This document shows, piece by piece, positions 59,467 to 64,000 of a stretch of DNA of 64,000 nt. The stretch's first letter is position 1; each line of letters begins with the position of its first letter. The position numbers and the translations under genes were made by a program. The notes under the pieces are model-generated. The model did not search any database and was not told where the DNA came from. It saw only the letters and a program-made list of their open reading frames with translations. This DNA comes from a bacterium (lineage in GTDB: Bacteria; Electryoneota; RPQS01): the NCBI GenBank assembly GCA_016702305.1, contig JADJEH010000001.1, forward strand, positions 124,001-188,000, in the 5' to 3' direction.

Positions 59467-60107
59467 AAGTACTGGCAGTTGACGACGATCGCATGACGAT
59501 GCGAACTTTGTTGCGGCTCCTCGGGAAATTCGGCTACGAGGCGATGTCCGCAACCAATGGAACGGACGCACTGCGCTTGTTCCTTGAGCACCGCCCGCAG
59601 ATTATGATCACGGATTGGATGATGCCTGAGATGGAAGGCCCCACCGTCGTCAAAACGATTCGCGCGCTAACGGAATCGCAATATACGTATATCATCATGC
59701 TGACATCGCGGCAGGAGAAGGAGGACGTGCTGGCGGGGTTGTTGGCAGGAGTGGACGAGTTCATTGTGAAACCGATTGATCCGGACCAACTGAGGGCGCG
59801 GCTGCGCGTTGCGAAGCGAATCATCTCGCTGCAAGAGAGTCTGGCGTCCCGGATTCAAGACCTCGAACAAGAGCGGCAGCATGTTAAAATGCTGCAGGGA
59901 TTCCTGCCGATCTGCGCGTATTGCAAGAAGATCCGTGACGACGAGAATTTGTGGTCGCAAATCGAAGAGTATATCTCGGATCACCAGGAAAATATTCAGT
60001 TCTCACACTCGATTTGTCCGGACTGCATGGAGACGAAAGTCAAACCGATGCAGGCGGCGTATTATGCCAAAGTGAATGCCGCCGGCATCGCCGCGGCGGC
60101 GGGGTAA
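59463..60107 (+). CDS. Response regulator with C-terminal paired-cysteine motif
   Basis: 214 residues. Receiver domain 1-120: acidic pocket D7-D9, phosphate acceptor D51 in MITDWMMPEMEG, T81 and K103 in FIVKPID. After a coiled coil comes LPICAYCKKIRDDENLWSQI and SHSICPDCME (C151/C154 and C185/C188), a short module frequently found at the end of PAS and receiver proteins, where it probably binds a metal such as zinc. There is no DNA-binding or enzymatic output domain, so it may act by protein contact. Translationally coupled to the HPt gene by a four-base overlap; terminator 60132-60159 follows. Confidence 0.88.
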   Translation: MKVLAVDDDRMTMRTLLRLLGKFGYEAMSATNGTDALRLFLEHRPQIMITDWMMPEMEGPTVVKTIRALTESQYTYIIMLTSRQEKEDVLAGLLAGVDEFIVKPIDPDQLRARLRVAKRIISLQESLASRIQDLEQERQHVKMLQGFLPICAYCKKIRDDENLWSQIEEYISDHQENIQFSHSICPDCMETKVKPMQAAYYAKVNAAGIAAAAG

Positions 60108-60131
60108 GTGGGCCAGTCAGTGCGAACATTG

Positions 60132-60159
60132 AGCCACGAGTTTTCGTGGCTTTTTTTTG
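60132..60159 (+). terminator. Intrinsic terminator of the HPt-response regulator operon
   Basis: AGCCACGA-GTTT-TCGTGGCT stem then eight T (60151-60158). The deoC promoter starts two bases further on. Confidence 0.92.
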
Positions 60160-60160
60160 C

Positions 60161-60189
60161 TTGCGAAATTGATGGCGGACTCGTATATT
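60161..60189 (+). promoter_or_regulatory. Promoter of deoC
   Basis: TTGCGA (60161-60166), 17 bases, TATATT (60184-60189); leader about 17 bases with CCAGGAG before the ATG. Confidence 0.72.
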
Positions 60190-60212
60190 CGTGGAAATCA
60201 CCAGGAGTCAGA

Positions 60213-60878
60213 ATGAATCGTCTCGAGATCGCCGCCCGGATTGACCACACATTGCTGAAACCGGAAGCTACGCCGGCGCAGGTCGCCCGGCTGTGTGGCG
60301 AGGCTGCGCACGCGAATTTCAAGACCGTGTGCGTGAATCCGCGATTTGTCGCGCAGTGCGCCGAGGCGTTGCGCGGGACGCCGGTCGGTGTATGTACCGT
60401 GATTGGTTTTCCATTGGGGGCAAACGACACGCGGATCAAGGTGGCTGAGGCGCGGCTTGCTCTCGATGATGGCGCAACGGAGCTTGACATGGTGCTGTGG
60501 GTGGGCGGTGTGATCGGAGGAGAACTTGCGACCGTTGAGCGAGATGTTCGCGCACTTCGAGAAGTCTGTCAGGGCCGTGCGGAGCTCAAGGTGATCTTGG
60601 AGACGGCATTGCTAAACGAGACGCAGATTGTCGCGGCGTGCGAGGCGACCGTGCAGGCGGGGGCACAGTGGGTGAAGACGTCCACGGGATTCGGACCGGG
60701 CGGCGCGACGGTCGAGGCCGTGCGTTTGATGCGGCAGAGTGTCGAAGCGCATGGGCTGCGCGTGAAGGCTTCGGGGGGGATTCGCACGCTGGCGGATTTT
60801 GAGAAGATGTGTGATGCTGGAGCGCAGCGCATTGGCACATCGAGCGGCGTGAGCATATTGGCGGAACTCGGCGCATAG
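60213..60878 (+). CDS. deoC: Deoxyribose-phosphate aldolase
   Basis: 221 residues, typical size. RIDHTLLKPEATPAQV, VCVNPRFVAQCAEAL and CTVIGFPLGAN at the N-terminus; D92 in ATELDMV, Schiff-base lysine K155 in WVKTSTGFGPGGATVE, and K185 in VKASGGIRT. The enzyme cleaves 2-deoxyribose 5-phosphate to glyceraldehyde 3-phosphate and acetaldehyde in nucleoside catabolism. The motif after D92 reads LWVGG rather than the usual INVGA/INIG, a variant seen in distant bacterial homologues. ATG 60213 is favoured by its promoter and CCAGGAG; the frame is open further upstream without homology. Confidence 0.94.
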   Translation: MNRLEIAARIDHTLLKPEATPAQVARLCGEAAHANFKTVCVNPRFVAQCAEALRGTPVGVCTVIGFPLGANDTRIKVAEARLALDDGATELDMVLWVGGVIGGELATVERDVRALREVCQGRAELKVILETALLNETQIVAACEATVQAGAQWVKTSTGFGPGGATVEAVRLMRQSVEAHGLRVKASGGIRTLADFEKMCDAGAQRIGTSSGVSILAELGA

Positions 60879-60897
60879 ACGAGGCCATGTGGGTAAC

Positions 60898-60937
60898 GCA
60901 AGCGGGCGGCTCGTGAGAGCCGCCCGCTTGCGTTGTT
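60898..60937. terminator. Bidirectional terminator between deoC and the thioredoxin-NHL gene
   Basis: A perfect 15-bp stem (GCAAGCGGGCGGCTC and complement) with a four-base loop, then GTTGTT. Confidence 0.88.
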
Positions 60938-60949
60938 CAAGGTGCGCGC

Positions 60950-63004
60950 TTAGTTCGGCAGTCGTTTGATGCTGGCGCTGAGATTGGTTTCCGGCGGTGC
61001 GTCAGCGGATTCGCTGAGTGTAATATTGAAACCGACGGACACAGGCACGCACAGGCCCGCATGTTCGTCGGTGCAATACGCGAAGGCGATCATAGCGGAG
61101 AGTGGACCGGGTTTGAGTTGTGATCCGGGAATCGTCACGCGCAGCGGCAGCTCCGGTCGGGTGGCCAAACCTTCGGTGAGCGCGGTGTTATTGGCGGTTA
61201 CTGCGTAGCTCAGCGGCGCTTCCTTATTGAGGTGCACACCGGAAGGCAACGCGGCCGTGAGCGTGAGAATCAAATCAGCGCCAGGGCGGTAGGATACGGC
61301 CGCGGTTACGGTGGCATCGTGGTCCATGGTCATGCTCTCGGCGGTGCGCAAGCCGCTCAGCGTGAACTCGCTCCAGGTGTTGTCCAATAACGAGGCGCGG
61401 ATGATGCGGTCGTGATTGGTGTCGGCGATATAGAGCCAGTCGCCCTGCACGGCAATGCCGCCGGGTTCATAGAGCGAGATCGCGGCGGGAGTCTCGTTGG
61501 GCAGTTCGGTATGGCCTGTTCCAAGCAGGTCGGCGCTTTGACGGGCGGGAACATCCAGCCGTTTGATTTTGTGATTGTAGGTGTCAGCGACCAATACCTT
61601 GCCGTCGTGTATCGCGACGCCGAGCGGATGCTGCAGCAGCGAGCGCTGGAAGGCGCCGGTTCGGTCACCGAACTCAAATAGACCGCTGCCGATCAGCGTT
61701 TCGACCTGCGCGGTTTTGATGTTGGCGCGGCGCACGGCGCTGACTTCGCTGTCCGCAAAATAGAGCCAGTCGCTGTCGAGTGCCAGTCCGGAGGGTTGGG
61801 CAAGCGCGGCGCTCCGTGTGCCGGTGCCGTCAATAACATCTTCACGGCCTGAACCGACCCAAGCGCGTGCGACGCCGGTGGGCAAGTCGAGTGTCCATAA
61901 TTGATGCGGCCCGGCCATGGCAATGTAAAGCGTTTCGCCCAACAGGACAAGATCCCACGGACTGTTCAGGCCTTGTGCCGTGCCGAGGCCCCCGCCGAGC
62001 CGGTCATAGACTTGTTCGCCCGTGCCGGCGATCGTGGACACGGTTTGTCCGGCGAGATCGAGTTTACGGATGAGATGATTGTCGGTGTCGGCAACGTAGA
62101 GCAACTTGCGCTGGGCGTCGTAGGCCATGCCCTGCGGATTGGCGAACTGCGCCTGCGCGAATGAGCCGTCGGCTTGGCCTTTCGCGCCGGAGCCAGCGAT
62201 GGCTTGGACCCTGCCCGTCGTGTCGGCGATAACGACGCGGTCGTGATTGGAATCTGCGATGAAGACCAAGTCGCCGTGCGCGTGGACCTTGCCGGGAAAG
62301 GCGAGGCCCGAGGCGGCGGGTACGCGGGAGTCGCGTTTGTATTCGGGCGGGCCTGCGGCGAGCACGCCTTTGGCGCGGCCTTCATCGAGCAGAGCTTGAA
62401 TAACGCCATCGAGAATCTCACGATTGCCTTCCCCGGAGAGCAGGCCGACGACACGGCCTTCGGCATCTACCACGCCGAGCGACGGCCAGGCTTGCACGCC
62501 GTATTCAGACCAGATGCGGTGCGATTCGTCCACGACGACGGGATGGGCAATGTTGTAGCGCTGGCAGGCCGTGAGGATATTCTGTTTGTCGCTTTCGTTG
62601 TCAAACTTGGCCGAGTGCACGCCGACCACGACGACGGGCTGTCCGGCATATTTATGCTCGATATATTCGAGATCGGGCAGGATGTGCATACAGTTGATGC
62701 AGCAGTAGGTCCAGAAGTCAAGCACGACCAGGCGGCCCTTGAGTTCTTGACCGAAGTAGAGTGGACGATCGGTGTTCACCCACGCGAAATCGCGGGGAAA
62801 CTCCGGCGCGCGCACGCGCTGCGTCGGAAGTTGCACTTGCGGCATGGCAGAGGTCTCCGTGGAGGATGCGCCGCCGACAGTCTCGGCGGCCGTTTTGAAA
62901 GGGAATGGCAGCCGCGCGGGAGGCGGCGAACCGGAGCAAGCGGCGAAGGCGAATATCAGAGACAGCGAGGCAAGGGTCAGGAGAAGCGGACGAAAACGGG
63001 TCAT
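60950..63004 (-). CDS. Lipoprotein with thioredoxin-like domain and NHL propeller (NHLRC2-like)
   Basis: 684 residues. Lipoprotein signal (LASLSLIFAFAACSGS, cysteine C23). Residues 68-200 are a thioredoxin-like fold with DFWTYCCINCMHILPDL, a CxxC site (C102, C105) with a neighbouring C101, and VVVDESHRIWSEYGV. Residues about 215-560 are an NHL-type propeller (LVFIADSNHDRVVIADTTG, LLYVADTDNHLIRKLDLAG, KVLVADTYNHKIKRLDVPA, WLYIADTNHDRIIRASLL). A beta-rich C-terminal domain follows. Domain order and the CCINC motif match bacterial relatives of animal NHLRC2, whose exact reaction is unsettled. Here it would face the periplasm and might act in thiol redox or binding. Single-gene unit, terminator 60898-60937. 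Confidence 0.88.
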   Translation of the reverse strand: MTRFRPLLLTLASLSLIFAFAACSGSPPPARLPFPFKTAAETVGGASSTETSAMPQVQLPTQRVRAPEFPRDFAWVNTDRPLYFGQELKGRLVVLDFWTYCCINCMHILPDLEYIEHKYAGQPVVVVGVHSAKFDNESDKQNILTACQRYNIAHPVVVDESHRIWSEYGVQAWPSLGVVDAEGRVVGLLSGEGNREILDGVIQALLDEGRAKGVLAAGPPEYKRDSRVPAASGLAFPGKVHAHGDLVFIADSNHDRVVIADTTGRVQAIAGSGAKGQADGSFAQAQFANPQGMAYDAQRKLLYVADTDNHLIRKLDLAGQTVSTIAGTGEQVYDRLGGGLGTAQGLNSPWDLVLLGETLYIAMAGPHQLWTLDLPTGVARAWVGSGREDVIDGTGTRSAALAQPSGLALDSDWLYFADSEVSAVRRANIKTAQVETLIGSGLFEFGDRTGAFQRSLLQHPLGVAIHDGKVLVADTYNHKIKRLDVPARQSADLLGTGHTELPNETPAAISLYEPGGIAVQGDWLYIADTNHDRIIRASLLDNTWSEFTLSGLRTAESMTMDHDATVTAAVSYRPGADLILTLTAALPSGVHLNKEAPLSYAVTANNTALTEGLATRPELPLRVTIPGSQLKPGPLSAMIAFAYCTDEHAGLCVPVSVGFNITLSESADAPPETNLSASIKRLPN

Positions 63005-63175
63005 TGGGTTTGGGGTCGAAAGAGTAAGGGCGGGTCGGCGCGAGGCTTATCCCAAAGACGACGGGAACTGGAAAAAGTTCCACCAGATTCCGGCTGACAT
63101 GCATCAAATGCAGTATTAACAGTGCTGTGGGGTGCCCGTGCCGGAACCTCACCCGGAGGATTGCCGGGGCGTTCC

Positions 63176-63204
63176 TTGAATGAGACGCGGATATTGTGTA
63201 TAAT
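63176..63204 (+). promoter_or_regulatory. Promoter of the DAHP synthase gene
   Basis: TTGAAT (63176-63181), 17 bases, TATAAT (63199-63204, consensus). Leader about 23 bases to the ATG at 63234. Confidence 0.8.
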
Positions 63205-63233
63205 AGGCCTCGATTTAGGTAGCCATAGACTTC

Positions 63234-64000
63234 ATGCCCCACAAGATTACATCGCAAACGTCTGATCCGCTGGTCGGCACCGGAAGCTCGCTGCACGGGA
63301 CGCCGCGCGTGGACGCGAACCTCGACTCCCCGACGGAGAACTTAGCTGCGGTGCGCGTGTTGCGCCGGGCGCATTCGCATGATACCATCGTTGCCGTGCG
63401 CGGCGTGGCGATTGGTGGACAAGAGCTGACCATTATCGCCGGTCCGTGCGCAGTGGAAACGCCGCAGCAACTGTTCGCGGCGGCGGAGTTGGCGGCGGCA
63501 AGCGGTGCGCATTTGCTGCGCGGCGGCGCGTTCAAGCTGCGGACATCGCCTTATGCGTTTTCGGGATTGGGTGAGGCGGGGTTGAAGCTGTTGAGTGAGG
63601 CACGGCGCGTGTCAGGCTTACCCGTGGTGACGGAAGTGGTGGATGAAGAGAGCGTGCTGCTGGCGGCGGCGCATGCGGACATGCTGCAGATCGGCACGCG
63701 TAATATGCACAACTATGTGCTGCTGAAGCAAGCGGCGGCGACAGGCAAGCCGATTCTATTGAAGCGCGGAATGGCGGCGACGCTTGAAGAATTTTTGCAG
63801 GCCGCTGAATATATTCTGGCGGCGGGTAATGCGCAAGTCGTATTGTGCGAACGGGGGATTCGGACATTCTCGGATTTCACGCGCAATACGCTCGATTTGA
63901 ACATCGTGCCTGCGCTGAAACTGATGACACACCTGCCGGTGATCACCGATCCTTCGCACGGCACGGGCCGCCGCGATCTGGTGATTCCCATGGCGCGCGC
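63234..64000 (+). CDS. aroF: 3-deoxy-7-phosphoheptulonate (DAHP) synthase, C-terminus cut by window edge
   Basis: 255 codons are present and the frame is open at the right edge. After a polar N-terminal stretch of about 65 residues comes the beta-type AroA/KDO8P synthase barrel: TIIAGPCAVETPQQL, LLRGGAFKLRTSPYAFSGLG, VVTEVVDEESV, DMLQIGTRNMHNYVLL, PILLKRGMAATLEEFL, VVLCERGIRTFSDF and VITDPSHGTGRRDLV. The DPSHGTGRR block binds metal and phosphate. It condenses phosphoenolpyruvate with erythrose 4-phosphate, opening the shikimate pathway; the latter sugar is made by the tkt/tal operon 5 kb upstream. The N-terminal extension resembles the ferredoxin-like regulatory part of some type I-beta enzymes only loosely. 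Missing: the last 80 or so residues. Confidence 0.93.
   Translation, partial: MPHKITSQTSDPLVGTGSSLHGTPRVDANLDSPTENLAAVRVLRRAHSHDTIVAVRGVAIGGQELTIIAGPCAVETPQQLFAAAELAAASGAHLLRGGAFKLRTSPYAFSGLGEAGLKLLSEARRVSGLPVVTEVVDEESVLLAAAHADMLQIGTRNMHNYVLLKQAAATGKPILLKRGMAATLEEFLQAAEYILAAGNAQVVLCERGIRTFSDFTRNTLDLNIVPALKLMTHLPVITDPSHGTGRRDLVIPMAR

Noticed and set aside
1..64000. CRISPR array, prophage or insertion sequence
   Set aside because: No regularly spaced repeats, transposase, integrase or terminal inverted repeats with target duplications were seen.

Overview
The window looks like chromosomal DNA of an uncultured Gram-negative bacterium of the FCB superphylum (Zixibacteria/KSB1/Calditrichota/Electryoneota-like; the exact phylum cannot be fixed from the sequence). 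The evidence is three secreted proteins ending in a type IX secretion (T9SS) type A sorting domain with the NYPNPFNP motif, three TonB-dependent receptors, one of them paired with a DUF4249-like lipoprotein, and large secreted beta-helix and fibronectin III proteins. DNA is moderately GC-rich. Housekeeping-type promoters are readable (TTGACT, 17 bases, then TAGATT or TATATT), and most transcription units end in a strong hairpin.

Left third (1-17.2 kb): a truncated beta-helix protein, a polysaccharide flippase, a TonB-dependent receptor, a degenerate prephenate-dehydrogenase-like protein with an ACT domain, an MFS transporter, and an operon of TonB receptor, YfiR-like protein, CHASE8-type histidine kinase and a REC-PAS-kinase-REC hybrid. 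Both kinase genes are broken by single-base frameshifts. A tRNA-Glu(CTC) gene with its own promoter and terminator, and a DUF47/PiT phosphate-uptake pair, follow.

Middle (17.3-34 kb), mostly on the minus strand: membrane pyrophosphatase, a secreted HEWAH zincin-like protein behind a terminator-containing leader, a frameshifted nitronate monooxygenase-like gene, a 4Fe-4S membrane protein, a candidate small RNA, a small membrane protein, a class V aminotransferase with an M14 carboxypeptidase, and a 1626-residue protein built of three beta-helix modules.

Right third (34.2-64 kb), mostly on the plus strand: M32 carboxypeptidase, TonB receptor plus lipoprotein, two tandem paralogous T9SS Asp-box proteins, HisC, a TolB-like propeller protein, a 2808-residue surface protein (25 FN3-like repeats, seven calcium-loop repeats, T9SS tail), the non-oxidative pentose phosphate operon tkt-rpiB-tal, a lipoprotein beta-carbonic anhydrase, an HPt/response-regulator pair, deoC, a thioredoxin-NHL lipoprotein, and a DAHP synthase cut by the window edge.

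Metabolically, tkt/rpiB/tal, deoC and DAHP synthase all handle pentose and erythrose phosphates. The surface genes point to T9SS secretion, TonB-dependent uptake and peptide or phosphate scavenging. The plus strand changes from C-rich to G-rich near 27-29 kb, and gene direction changes from mostly minus to mostly plus near 34 kb, a pattern expected around a replication origin, although no dnaA or dnaN is present.
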